Below, piece by piece: positions 16,381 to 25,712 of a DNA stretch of 64,000 nt. The position numbers and the translations under genes are program-made. The DNA is from JALHOM01 sp964444225. GTDB taxonomy: Bacteria > Patescibacteriota > Saccharimonadia > Saccharimonadales > 2-12-FULL-41-12. The first letter of the stretch is position 1; the number at the start of each line of letters is the position of its first letter. The notes below the pieces were generated by a model. The model searched no databases and had not been told where the DNA came from. It saw only the letters and a program-made list of their open reading frames with translations. The stretch is taken from assembly GCA_964444225.1 (NCBI GenBank), contig CAYUFM010000001.1:71173-135172 (forward strand), read 5' to 3'.

Positions 16381-17721
16381 TTAAGTTCTGATTAAATCTA
16401 GAAGTTCTTGAGTTTTTGCGTCTACTAACTCCCTGGAGGTCGCCTCAACAGTCAGGCGCACTAGTGGCTCGTTGTCAGATGGACGCACTACAAAGTGCCA
16501 GTCTGGATAACGGATTGCCACCCCAGAAATTTCATTTAGCTCACCATCACTATATTTTGCCCTTACTGCATCGAGTGTCTTTTGAGAATCAGTCACTTGT
16601 GAATTTATCTCACCAGAAAGGAAATATTTACCCTCTAGCTCAGATATTTTGTCAGACAGTTTACCACCCAAACTGGACACATAAGAAAGTAAGGTTAATC
16701 CTGATAAGACACCGGAATCGGCAAACCAAAAATCTTTAAAGTAATAGTGTCCAGACACTTCACCGCCAAAAGGAATATTACGAGCTTGCATTTCGCGCTT
16801 TATATACACGTGACCTGGTTTCCAAATAAACGGAACTCCACCGCTTTCTGTAACCATATCTGGCACAGCATCAGACGCACGCACATCATACAAAATAGTG
16901 GCACCTGGACTTCTTTTGAGCTCCTCTACACCTAAAAGCGCAGTGATCCAGTCACCGGGCACAGAAACCCCTCTGTCATCCACCAATAAGCACCTATCGC
17001 CGTCTGGGTCAAAGATAAGCCCCATATCAGCGCTTGCTTCTTTAACTTTTGCGCGCAACATTTCCTGGTTTTCTGGCTGGACAATGTCGTTACCGTGGTT
17101 GGGAAAGTTACCATCAGGCTCAAAACAAAGCTCGATCATTTCTATCGGTAATTTCTGCGCTAATTTTTTCCAGACAGGCCCCATGGCGCCGTTGCTGGTA
17201 TCTATTACAACTTTGAGTGGTTTGATTTTACTGGCCGGAACTAGGGTTAGCATGTGGTCAATAAAATTATCCGTTACAGACTCTCTTGTAACTGCGCCTA
17301 CCCTTTCACTGTCTTCATAAGTTTTATCAATTATTTGTGGCATAAATTCTTTGGCCATAACAAAATATGGCATTTCTTTTACCATTTTGAAGCCATTATA
17401 TTCTTTGGGATTATGAGAGGCCGTTACCATGATCCCGGGCAAACTTTTGCTACCACACGCATAGTAAAATTCATCTGTACTCACCTGACCAATATCTATA
17501 ACATTGACACCCGATTTGGTAAGACCTTCAATCACAGCAGATGCAAACTCCAGGCCAGTCAACCGAACGTCTCGCCCAACTACAGCTGTTTCGCACTTAA
17601 GTTCGTGAGCAAATGCCCTGGCTACTTGCTGAGCAGCCCCTACATCTATTTGATCCGGCACAACCCCCCGAATGTCATAAGCCTTAAAAACTCCTGGGTC
17701 AATATGAAACTCTAAGCTCAT
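16381..17721 (-). CDS. manB: Phosphomannomutase/phosphoglucomutase
   Basis: A 446-residue alpha-D-phosphohexomutase that interconverts hexose-6-phosphate and hexose-1-phosphate, feeding nucleotide-sugar synthesis. The four-domain pattern is complete: YDIRG near the N-terminus, the active serine loop TASHNPKEYNG (Ser102), the metal loop DPDGDRC, the sugar loop GGEVSGHYYF and the C-terminal phosphate loop RPSDNEPLVRL. Length matches the bacterial PMM/PGM family. It follows the nucleotidyltransferase gene by two bases and has GAGGAG before its ATG, so the two are an operon. The sequence alone does not separate mannose from glucose preference; the gene symbol is by family. Confidence 0.93.
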   Translation of the reverse strand: MSLEFHIDPGVFKAYDIRGVVPDQIDVGAAQQVARAFAHELKCETAVVGRDVRLTGLEFASAVIEGLTKSGVNVIDIGQVSTDEFYYACGSKSLPGIMVTASHNPKEYNGFKMVKEMPYFVMAKEFMPQIIDKTYEDSERVGAVTRESVTDNFIDHMLTLVPASKIKPLKVVIDTSNGAMGPVWKKLAQKLPIEMIELCFEPDGNFPNHGNDIVQPENQEMLRAKVKEASADMGLIFDPDGDRCLLVDDRGVSVPGDWITALLGVEELKRSPGATILYDVRASDAVPDMVTESGGVPFIWKPGHVYIKREMQARNIPFGGEVSGHYYFKDFWFADSGVLSGLTLLSYVSSLGGKLSDKISELEGKYFLSGEINSQVTDSQKTLDAVRAKYSDGELNEISGVAIRYPDWHFVVRPSDNEPLVRLTVEATSRELVDAKTQELLDLIRT

Positions 17722-17723
17722 TA

Positions 17724-18176
17724 CTACTCCTCGTGACCGTTGGCCTGATTAATTCTAGTGGATGAATCTCGCTTTTCTACCTCGTGACTACCAACTCCAA
17801 AAACTATCTCTATATTATGCTTTTTGCATACTTCTAGTTCCGGCTCGGGCATCGCAACGGTACTAGACCTATCCCCGCCTTTTGCAAAAATTAGTTCATC
17901 ATTAGGATATTTTTTGCCAAGCATATCTAAGGTTTCTGTCTGATAAGTATTTTTTGTATCCAGGGCTAAGATAGCTTCATCCACACCCTTAAGGGCTTTT
18001 ATTAGACGAAGTCTATTCTGCTCATCAAGGATAATTTTACCCTTCTTCATTATCTGTTGCTTGTCATTATTAACTGAGATAATCAATTTATCTCCTAACT
18101 CGGCTGCGGCCTCAATTAAATCTAAATGACCGCCGTGTAATGGATTGAAATAGCCACTAGTAATAACAATCTTCAT
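17724..18176 (-). CDS. Cytidylyltransferase-family nucleotidyltransferase
   Basis: A 150-residue enzyme of the HxGH nucleotidyltransferase superfamily. It starts MKIVITSGYFNPLHGGHLDL, with the catalytic HGGH at residues 14-17. It has the second motif region FAKGGDRSSTVAMPE and a C-terminal DSSTRI segment corresponding to the ISSTxI loop. Closest relatives by pattern are RfaE-like, FAD-synthase-like and glycerol-3-phosphate cytidylyltransferases, which load NTP onto a sugar or polyol phosphate. Its coupling to the phosphohexomutase suggests that it activates a sugar phosphate for glycan synthesis. Confidence 0.85.
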   Translation of the reverse strand: MKIVITSGYFNPLHGGHLDLIEAAAELGDKLIISVNNDKQQIMKKGKIILDEQNRLRLIKALKGVDEAILALDTKNTYQTETLDMLGKKYPNDELIFAKGGDRSSTVAMPEPELEVCKKHNIEIVFGVGSHEVEKRDSSTRINQANGHEE

Positions 18177-18187
18177 AAGCTCTTAAT

Positions 18188-18193
18188 ATTATA
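18188..18193 (-). promoter_or_regulatory. -10 element for the nucleotidyltransferase-mutase operon
   Basis: Minus-strand TGGTATAAT (hexamer 18188-18193) ending 11 bases before the ATG at 18176. It diverges from the yvcK promoter about 70 bases away. Confidence 0.5.
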
Positions 18194-18259
18194 CCAATAC
18201 CGGTTGTTGTAAATTTATAATTGTGCCAAACTGCTTTAGTTTATTGAAAAAAATAGAGT

Positions 18260-18265
18260 TATAAT
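18260..18265 (+). promoter_or_regulatory. -10 element, leaderless promoter for yvcK
   Basis: TATAAT with eight bases before the ATG at 18274 and no Shine-Dalgarno. Confidence 0.5.
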
Positions 18266-18273
18266 TTTTATCT

Positions 18274-19275
18274 ATGCAAGCTCTTGAAACAAAAAATAGC
18301 GCGCCGCACATTGCGCTAATTGGCGGAGGATCGGGTAGCTTTACTATCCTGCAAGAGCTTAGACACTTCACGCCCAACATTTCTGCAATCGTTAACATGT
18401 CTGACGACGGCGGGTCAACTGGCAGGTTAAGGGACGAACACGGTGTTTTGCCTCCTGGCGACATCAGGCAATGCCTTGTAGCCTTGAGCAAATCAGATAT
18501 AGCTAGGGATATTTTTGATGTAAGATTTAGCGAAGGCGAACTTGCGGGCCACTCGCTGGGCAATATGATTTTAGCCGGCCTAGAGATGAAGTATGGCGAT
18601 TTTGAGCAAGCTGTTCGTACAGCCAGCACAATGTTAGATGTTGTAGGCGAAGTAATCCCTGTGACTACCACAAAACATGACCTGTTAATGCACGATGGCA
18701 GCGAAGTTATCCGGGGCGAATCAGAAATAGGCCATCGAAAAATTAATTCTACTAGTGCCAAAGTTTCGCATGACCCACCCGCTAATCTAAACCCAAGGGC
18801 AAAAAACGCCATACAATCAGCCGATATCGTTGCTATTGCCCCAGGTAATCTTTATGGATCACTTTTACCCGCTTTGGCTGTAAGTGGGTTGTCTCAGGCT
18901 TTACAAGAATCTAAATCCAGAAAAGTTATGATAGCCAACCTAGTAACTAAACCCGGACAGACCGACGGCTGGCATGTTGTTGATTACCTCAAAAAAATTG
19001 AAGAATACGTAGGAGCTAATACCGTCGATACAGTTTTGTACAACACGGAAATTCCAAGCAAAGATCTTATTAGCAAATATGCTGCAGAGGGTGAATTTCC
19101 CGTCGATGTGAGTCCTGAGATGTTCGATGTAGAGTCAGCAGAATATATTGGAGCAAACTTATTAGCTAGTGGAATATATATGCCAAATCCTGCTGATAAG
19201 GCGATAAAAAGAACCTTGATCCGTCACGACGCACATGTAATCGGGCGGCAACTTATGAAACTCTATTACAGCTAG
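18274..19275 (+). CDS. yvcK: YvcK/CofD-like gluconeogenesis factor
   Basis: A 333-residue member of the YvcK family, required in Firmicutes and actinobacteria for cell shape and for carbon routing into the wall, and shown there to bind UDP-sugars. Signatures are IALIGGGSGSFTILQEL near the N-terminus, VNMSDDGGSTGRLR, LPPGDIRQCLVAL, GHSLGNMIL and TKPGQTDGWHVVDYL. Length and motif order match the family. Its position beside nucleotide-sugar genes fits a role in partitioning precursors towards the envelope. It has its own leaderless promoter. Confidence 0.93.
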   Translation: MQALETKNSAPHIALIGGGSGSFTILQELRHFTPNISAIVNMSDDGGSTGRLRDEHGVLPPGDIRQCLVALSKSDIARDIFDVRFSEGELAGHSLGNMILAGLEMKYGDFEQAVRTASTMLDVVGEVIPVTTTKHDLLMHDGSEVIRGESEIGHRKINSTSAKVSHDPPANLNPRAKNAIQSADIVAIAPGNLYGSLLPALAVSGLSQALQESKSRKVMIANLVTKPGQTDGWHVVDYLKKIEEYVGANTVDTVLYNTEIPSKDLISKYAAEGEFPVDVSPEMFDVESAEYIGANLLASGIYMPNPADKAIKRTLIRHDAHVIGRQLMKLYYS

Positions 19276-19332
19276 GGTCTAAAAACTCAAACTGACAGGG
19301 GCTCATCTGCGAGAAGATATACAATAGCGGGA

Positions 19333-19361
19333 TGGACAAAATGCTTATTTTTTGCTACAAT
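19333..19361 (+). promoter_or_regulatory. Promoter TGGACA - 17 bp - TACAAT
   Basis: The -35 (19333-19338) and the -10 (19356-19361) are separated by exactly 17 bases, with nine bases to the ATG at 19371. An in-frame ATG at 19332 lies on the -35 itself and therefore cannot be the start. Confidence 0.6.
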
Positions 19362-19370
19362 ATTGGTAAC

Positions 19371-19931
19371 ATGATAAAAAATAAAAAACTACCAAAAATA
19401 AAGCTTGTCATTATCGTTCTAGCAATCCTTATAGCCTCAACTGTTGCCTTTTTATATATCAGTAAAAACCAAAATAATTCGAGCGATCAAGTCCCATCCA
19501 CAGGACAAACCGAACCCATAGACCTTAACCCTTCAACCAAGGAAGATGCAAAAAGAGCAGAAGCAAACAAAGAGAAAAATCTAGCGCGTGAAGAAGCGAT
19601 AAACAATCAATCCGCCCAAAGTCCGAATACTAAGAAATCCGTAAAACCAACAATTACTTATTCTGGCCTATACGGCAGTGTAGTTGAAGTTGGAGGATAT
19701 GTCAGTGATGTGTTTGAAGATGGTGGCACATGTACAGCCACATTCACTCAAGGAGACACTTCGTTTAGCAAGTCAGTAACCGCCATAAAAAATATAAATT
19801 CTGTAGATTGCCCTGTTATGTCAGCCAAGAAAGATGAGTTCAGCCAAAGCAATAAATGGTTAGTAACGGTTACTTACGATTCTTTGACTGCTTTTGGTAA
19901 ATCTGACGCTAATGAGATAGAAATAAAATAA
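19371..19931 (+). CDS. Hypothetical membrane-anchored secreted protein
   Basis: A 186-residue protein with a basic N-terminus (MIKNKKLPKIK), a membrane helix at about residues 10-30, a long low-complexity linker rich in Asn, Glu, Lys and Ser, and a small beta-rich domain of about 90 residues with two Cys residues (GGTCTATF, SVDCPVM), probably one disulfide. I do not recognise the family. It lies four bases upstream of the repeat-bearing secreted protein and probably shares its transcript. Confidence 0.75.
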   Translation: MIKNKKLPKIKLVIIVLAILIASTVAFLYISKNQNNSSDQVPSTGQTEPIDLNPSTKEDAKRAEANKEKNLAREEAINNQSAQSPNTKKSVKPTITYSGLYGSVVEVGGYVSDVFEDGGTCTATFTQGDTSFSKSVTAIKNINSVDCPVMSAKKDEFSQSNKWLVTVTYDSLTAFGKSDANEIEIK

Positions 19932-19935
19932 GCAT

Positions 19936-21431
19936 ATGAAAAAACTCCTTTTTATTACAACTCTACTTGCATCGTTTTCTTTATTTAGTTTTATAAATCA
20001 AAGTGCCTTTGCCTTAACAGGATCAGATTTCCAGCCAGGCAGAATTATTGATGATTCAATATTTTTTAATGGAAGTTCACTAGACACGGGTAGTATACAG
20101 GCTTTCTTAAACAGCAAGACACCAATTTGCGACACAAGCGGCTCGTTACCGTATGGAGGAACTACGAGAGCAGTATATGGGACTTCCAGAGGTTACCCTC
20201 CACCATACACCTGTCTTAAAGACTACTCTCAAGATACCCCTACTAAAAATGCAGAGGCTGGACTGTGCAACCAATACAATGGTGGCACAAAAACTGCAGC
20301 TCAAATTATCCAAGATGTTGGCTCGGCATGTGGAGTAAACCAAAAGACACTAATAGTGCTTTTGGAAAAAGAGCAATCGTTAATCACAGATGATTGGCCA
20401 TGGAGCGTCCAATATCGTAGTGCTACAGGATATGGGTGCCCTGATACAGCTCCTTGTGACTCCGACTACTATGGTTTTTTTAACCAAGTCTACAATGCAG
20501 CGAGACAATTTAAAAGGTATCAAAGAGACGAATCACTATTCAGGTATAGAGCATTTAGGGACAACTACATTCAATATAACCCAAATGTAAGTTGCGGAGG
20601 AACTAATGTATACATTCAAAACCAAGCTACGGCAGGCCTCTACAATTACACACCGTACCAACCAAATGCATCAGCTTTAATAAACCTTTATGGAAGTGGC
20701 GATGGCTGCGGAGCATATGGTAATAGAAATTTTTGGAGAATTTTTAATGACTGGTTCGGAGTAACAACCAGATATTTAGTTCAATCACCCAGCCAAGCTG
20801 TATATTTAATTCAAAATGGGACAAAAAGACTACTTTCAACACCTGAGATATTTATTAGTAACGGTTTTCAGTGGAACGATATAAGAGTAATTTCTTATGC
20901 TGAGTTAAACACAATTCCAGATGGAGCGCCTTTTACATATAACGTTAATTTCCGTAATGGCCAGCTAGTAACTGCTCACTCAGAGATTGTGTATCTCATA
21001 GAGAATGGTACAAAAAGAGTCTTCCCAACAGGAGTAGAATTTATTAGTCGTGGATACAGGTTCTCAGACATAGTGAGAGTGAGTCAACAAGAATTAGACT
21101 ATATCCCAACAGGATCAAATATTACATATAACGTTAATTTCCGTAATGGCCAGCTAGTAACTGCTCACTCAGAGATNNNNNNNNNNNNNNNNNNNNNNNN
21201 NNNNNNNNNNNNNNNNNNNNNNNNNNNNNNNNNNNNNNNNNNNNNNNNNNNNNNNNNNNNNNNNNNNNNNNNNNNNCTGCTCACTCAGAGATTGTGTATC
21301 TCATAGAGAATGGTACAAAAAGAGTCTTCCCGAATCTATCTGTATTCTTGAGCTACTCTCTTCGACTACAAGATATTCGTCCTATTACAAGCTACGAACT
21401 AGATTTGATACCCAATGGCACATCAATGTAA
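19936..21431 (+). CDS. Secreted multi-repeat surface protein, interrupted by a scaffold gap
   Basis: The product has a clear signal peptide (MKKLLFITTLLASFSLFSF, cleavage after SAFA). A Cys-rich N-terminal domain of about 260 residues follows (SACGVNQKTLIVLLEKEQS, ATGYGCPDTAPCDSDYYG), with a Glu in a position reminiscent of lytic-transglycosylase-like folds. Then come 63-residue repeats of the form AVYLIQNGTKRLL...VISYAELNTIP. The frame continues beyond the N run: after the gap it reads AHSEIVYLIENGTKRVFPN and ends with TAA at 21429-21431. The 100 N are a placeholder, so the repeat number and total length are unknown. Similar repeats occur in cell-surface proteins of Saccharibacteria and actinomycetes; an adhesin or wall-binding role is inferred. 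Confidence 0.8.
20933..21176 (+). repeat. Tandem 189-bp (63-codon) repeat
   Basis: Bases 20933-20987 and 21122-21176 are identical over 55 bp at an offset of 189 bp. The first 55 bases after the gap (21277-21331) are identical to 20972-21026. At least two and a half units are present and the array runs into the gap. Confidence 0.9.
21177..21276. other. Assembly gap (100 N)
   Basis: Exactly 100 N, the conventional placeholder for a gap of unknown length. It falls inside the tandem repeat, so it probably results from unresolved repeat copies. Confidence 0.97.
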
Positions 21432-21451
21432 ATTTATCGCTTAAAAATACG

Positions 21452-22612
21452 TTATTTTTTTATTCTTAGATACCTATATATTTTGTGTAGTACAAGACTA
21501 ATAGCAAAAATCACGCCTTCGTCTTTTATGATGTAGAGAAGATTCATAAAGTTAGTTTTTTGATCATGAGTACTATCTTTTTTAATTTTAAGCACCTTTG
21601 TATATGAATTATCAGAATAATACTTATTAAACTCTTTTAGGATAAGAGCCTTGTTTTTATCTGTTAATTTTTTACTTAAAGATTGAGTTAAAGGTGAATT
21701 TATTTCTGATAAATACAGCTTATAGAAACGATTTATGTCATATTTATGATAGTAGTTTAAAATATGAAAGATAATTTTAGTAGCTGTTTTTTCAAAACCT
21801 CTTTTCTTGTATAAAAAGTAGTTCTTTTTGATGTGTTTAATATTATGTTTACTTGATTGAAAATAATTCTCAAAGCTAGAAGAAGATACCTCACTTAAAA
21901 AATTAGCATGCAATAAATCTGCCTCAGTTAGCATTTGATCTTGCTTCTTCACGCTGTCTTGATTTGAATGCCTTCTTGATAAAACTAGGTGATCAGGGAT
22001 GAGGATAAATTTAAAATTATCTTTCATCCTAAACCACATATCGTAATCTTGTGTGAATGCTTTTTTACTATCAAAAAGACCGCACACATCAAACGCATGT
22101 CTAGGAATCAATAAGGAACATCCATTAAGTCCAACATTTGCAGAAGTACCTAAAAATATATCAATAAATTCGAATGTTTTTTTATCGATATATTTCTTGT
22201 TCATAAGACCATTCTCGAAAAGAACTGATACGTTTGAAGCAATTATAGTATTGCCCTCCCCTACTTTTTCTAAAGCTTCCACCTGTTTGCTAATTTTATC
22301 TTCTGTATAAATATCATCATGACTAAGCCAAGAAAAAAAGTCACCTTTCATATTTTTTATGCCATGATTAAGAGCAGAAGCAACCCCCCCATTTTTTTTA
22401 TATAAATAAGTAATTTTTTTTCTGTAGGATTTTGCAATTCTTTCTGTTTCGCCATTATCTACTGACCCGTCATTAACTACAATCACTTCAAAATTCTCGT
22501 AATCTTGTTTTAGGGCACTATCAATAGCATCTGATAAATAATTCGAGCCGTTGTAGACTGGAATAATTATTGATACAAGAGGTTTAAGCTCCTTTTTTTG
22601 CTTTTTTAACAT
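21452..22612 (-). CDS. Family 2 glycosyltransferase
   Basis: A GT-A-fold inverting glycosyltransferase of about 386 residues. The N-terminal 220 residues carry VSIIIPVYNGSNYLSDAIDS, VIVVNDGSVDNGET and the metal-binding SWLSHDDIYTEDKI (Asp-Asp), followed by a poorly conserved helical C-terminus. I place the start at 22612 (MLKKQKKELKP). An in-frame ATG at 22642 would add ten residues. Either way it overlaps the preceding 1042-residue glycosyltransferase, so the two are co-translated. The high A+T content matches the following genes. The sugar transferred cannot be read from sequence. Confidence 0.88.
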   Translation of the reverse strand: MLKKQKKELKPLVSIIIPVYNGSNYLSDAIDSALKQDYENFEVIVVNDGSVDNGETERIAKSYRKKITYLYKKNGGVASALNHGIKNMKGDFFSWLSHDDIYTEDKISKQVEALEKVGEGNTIIASNVSVLFENGLMNKKYIDKKTFEFIDIFLGTSANVGLNGCSLLIPRHAFDVCGLFDSKKAFTQDYDMWFRMKDNFKFILIPDHLVLSRRHSNQDSVKKQDQMLTEADLLHANFLSEVSSSSFENYFQSSKHNIKHIKKNYFLYKKRGFEKTATKIIFHILNYYHKYDINRFYKLYLSEINSPLTQSLSKKLTDKNKALILKEFNKYYSDNSYTKVLKIKKDSTHDQKTNFMNLLYIIKDEGVIFAISLVLHKIYRYLRIKK

Positions 22613-25600
22613 AATTATAGATTCTAGTCCTGGATCTTTCATTTACAACACGCACAGTACTTAGAAGACCTCTATTTTTAACCGATGATCTGAGTCGATT
22701 GTGTTGATAAATTATTCTGGGCCCAAGTTTCTTAGGCTTATTGTATAGATGAATATTCATTAGCTCTTTTTTAGGAACTGTCTGATTATATTTTTTTATA
22801 TTATTAAAAGCAGTATCTAATTCAGGATCGCTAATAACAAACTTATCAATTGACTCCTTATATAAGTTCTGCAGAGACTGATAATATGTATCCATAGAAT
22901 GTTTTTTTACTACATATTTTAGTCCTTTTTTTGATCTTCTTTCCAGGTCCTGAGTATTTAGAATTAGTTCTTCAACAGTTTTTGTATAAATCCCTTTATC
23001 TTGAGGAGTTGATACACCACATTCAGGAGAATTTACGGTTTCAGGTAGTGCGGTTCCATCTAAGACCACAGGCACAGTACCACACGCCATGGCCTCTATG
23101 GCCATCATTCCAAAATTCTCTCTTGTGGATGGCATCAAAAATAAATCAACAGCAGAATATAATTTAGACATAAAAATATCATCTTTAATCCATCCATACC
23201 ACGTAGATTTTACTCCTTCTGGTATTGGGACATCGTTTCCACCAACAATCACAAAATGTAAATTATGTTTTTCTCCTAAATTTTGGACAACATCTTCTAT
23301 GTAATGGAGTCCTTTTCTCTCGCCACCATCACCCCTAAACATAATTAGTTTTTCGGTTTCATCAAATCCCAGTTCTCGTTTAGCGCTATTTTTTTCAATT
23401 GGTTTAAAAATATCAAAATTTAAACCAAAAGGTATATGCACAATATTCTTCTCGCTAAATAACTTATACTCCTTCATGGCGTCATCCATATACTTTGAAG
23501 CAACTACAAAAGTTATATTGGAGTTTTTTATTGCATTTTTCTTAAAAATCCAGTTCATTTTTACATTATTAATTCCTGGTAATGGATGGAAGTAATCGGG
23601 TCGTTTTTCGGCCAAGCTATCACCTGTTGCGATCCACATATCATGAACTGTTAGTACTAAAGGTTTTAACCTAGATAACGTTGGTAAAACATTTAAGTCC
23701 CATAGTCCATTGTGCATAAGATGAAGGTGGACAATATCTGAATCTAAAAAGAGTTTATTGTACATTAAGTCAAAAATTAACGGATTCTCTAAATTATCAA
23801 GATCATATTTTTTTTGATTGTCCTCCACAAACTGCCTGATAGCAAATCGATCTGCTTTATCTCCCGCGATCAAGTATGTATCGTCATCAACGGATTCCTT
23901 ATTCCAAACAAGGTGACTAGAATCAATTCCTTTTTCTCTTAGAAATATATGTAAATCATGACCATTAAATTTATTTCCAATCAGATCATTATCTCCAACC
24001 TGAAGATTGATATACGGAGAAGACACAACTTCAATTTTTTGAGTATAGTAGTGTATTAGATCTTCAGCGTTGGCAGCATCGCTACCTTTTAATAAGGATA
24101 TGAAATACCTGTAGACACTTTCCATGCACTTTGGCTTTATGGCCATAACTTCTTTAGGTAAGTCTTGCTTAAAAAATTCGCCTAACCATTCCTCAATTTC
24201 CGGGATAGCCTTATACCTGTCGGCAGATATCCCTTCCTCATGAGAACGCCAAGTAGCTAAATTTTTTGATACGTGTAAGAAATCTCCTTTTAACGCCATA
24301 TTCCAGAGCATATTTATGTCGTTTGTATGAAGATATCTGCCGTCTTTAAGTTTAGTTATTTCAGGAAAAGCATTCTTACGGATAAACGCGCCGGGCGAAG
24401 CGGCATAACAAGAAAATTCAGACAGATCCCTGATAAAATCATAATCTGGACTTTCTGTGGTCTCAATAACATCACCTTTTTTATCGATAATATCAAAGTC
24501 GCAATACGCTAAGACTTTCGACTTATTTTTATCAAGCGCAAGACACATTTCAGCGAATAAATTTTCTTTTACTGGATCGTCGGAGTTTACCTGGACAAAA
24601 TATTCTCCATTAGAGGTTGACCACCCAAAATTAACAGTTTCTGCCTCACCCTTATTATCGTGATAAAAATAAAACCAATTGGGTTTATCTTTTATATATT
24701 CAGCTATTACCCTACCGCTATTATCTTTAGACCCGTCATCTATAATTAGATAGGTGAAGTCTTTCATGGTTTGATCTTGAATACTGTCTAAGACTTCTTT
24801 GATTAATTTTGCACGATTGTAGACAGGTGTAATAACAAATATTTTAGGTTTTATTTTATTAATCTTTTTAATTATCTGAGTATTATGTTTTGCTATTTCT
24901 TCTTCTAGATACTTGTGGGTTTTTTTATAGCTACGGTCATTTGTATTAATCTTAGTTTGGACCAGAAAATTATATTCAGACCCCTCAAGCCTCTCCATGT
25001 CTTTTTTTGTAAGTAAGTTTGTTAATTCGTTATGCAATATATTGTCTTGGGCTTCATCTGAAAGCTCATAGTTGTGCATTTTTTCAGATTTTGTAAACCT
25101 AACAACTGTGTTGCTTTCATCAAACTGAAGCTTATAGCCCTCTTTTATTGCTGTTAAGCAAACTAAATATGGCGAATAATATTTATTTAATAAACCACTT
25201 TTATCTGCGACCAAGATTGCTATACTCTTTGGCATAAAAAGTGTTGACGAGCAAATCAATGAATTGTAGAAGAGTAGCTCTTGTCTGAGTCTATATTTTT
25301 CTAAATTTAGGCTAATGGTTTTTTTACCTTTTGTGTGAGGTGTTTTTATTGAATAAGATGAATATAGAATTTTTTTATTATCTTTGTCTTTTTTGAAAGA
25401 TTCCATCTGTTTACTTATCTTTGATGGCTTATAGGTATCTGCCTCGTAAAGAAATGATATATATTCTCCTGTAGCAGTTTTTACCCCAGTTTTTATAGGA
25501 TTACTATCGGTTTTATTTTTTACATAGATAACTCTTTTATCTTTTGTCTTTTGAAGAATATCAGCTTTATTAATAGTAGCGTCTACTATGACTACTTCGA

Positions 25601-25712
25601 TATTAGAATAAGTTTGATTTAGTGCGCTTTTTATAGCTCGCTCAGTGGTTTTTGAGCCTATGTAAACTGGTATGATTATTGATACTTTTGGCAGTAGATT
25701 ATTTTTTTTCAT
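22584..25712 (-). CDS. Three-domain glycosyltransferase fusion (GT2-GT2-GT4)
   Basis: A 1042-residue protein combining three glycosyltransferase modules. Residues about 8-220 are GT2-like (KVSIIIPVYIGSKTTERAI) but the acidic motif reads SFLYEADTYK, so this module may be weakened. Residues about 288-520 are a second, intact GT2 module (FVITPVYNRAKLIKEVLDS, LIIDDGSKDNSGR, QVNSDDPVKE). Residues about 560-945 form a GT4 module with MFRGDGGERKGLHYIEDVV and TRENFGMMAIEAMACGTVPV. Such fusions usually make successive linkages of one repeat unit. It overlaps the methyltransferase gene upstream by 14 bases and GT2 downstream, within a minus-strand operon. Confidence 0.9.
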   Translation of the reverse strand: MKKNNLLPKVSIIIPVYIGSKTTERAIKSALNQTYSNIEVVIVDATINKADILQKTKDKRVIYVKNKTDSNPIKTGVKTATGEYISFLYEADTYKPSKISKQMESFKKDKDNKKILYSSYSIKTPHTKGKKTISLNLEKYRLRQELLFYNSLICSSTLFMPKSIAILVADKSGLLNKYYSPYLVCLTAIKEGYKLQFDESNTVVRFTKSEKMHNYELSDEAQDNILHNELTNLLTKKDMERLEGSEYNFLVQTKINTNDRSYKKTHKYLEEEIAKHNTQIIKKINKIKPKIFVITPVYNRAKLIKEVLDSIQDQTMKDFTYLIIDDGSKDNSGRVIAEYIKDKPNWFYFYHDNKGEAETVNFGWSTSNGEYFVQVNSDDPVKENLFAEMCLALDKNKSKVLAYCDFDIIDKKGDVIETTESPDYDFIRDLSEFSCYAASPGAFIRKNAFPEITKLKDGRYLHTNDINMLWNMALKGDFLHVSKNLATWRSHEEGISADRYKAIPEIEEWLGEFFKQDLPKEVMAIKPKCMESVYRYFISLLKGSDAANAEDLIHYYTQKIEVVSSPYINLQVGDNDLIGNKFNGHDLHIFLREKGIDSSHLVWNKESVDDDTYLIAGDKADRFAIRQFVEDNQKKYDLDNLENPLIFDLMYNKLFLDSDIVHLHLMHNGLWDLNVLPTLSRLKPLVLTVHDMWIATGDSLAEKRPDYFHPLPGINNVKMNWIFKKNAIKNSNITFVVASKYMDDAMKEYKLFSEKNIVHIPFGLNFDIFKPIEKNSAKRELGFDETEKLIMFRGDGGERKGLHYIEDVVQNLGEKHNLHFVIVGGNDVPIPEGVKSTWYGWIKDDIFMSKLYSAVDLFLMPSTRENFGMMAIEAMACGTVPVVLDGTALPETVNSPECGVSTPQDKGIYTKTVEELILNTQDLERRSKKGLKYVVKKHSMDTYYQSLQNLYKESIDKFVISDPELDTAFNNIKKYNQTVPKKELMNIHLYNKPKKLGPRIIYQHNRLRSSVKNRGLLSTVRVVNERSRTRIYNYVKKAKKGA

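Noticed and set aside
19332..19370. Longer start for the 186-residue secreted protein
   Set aside because: The upstream ATG sits on the -35 element of a well-formed promoter whose transcript would start after it.
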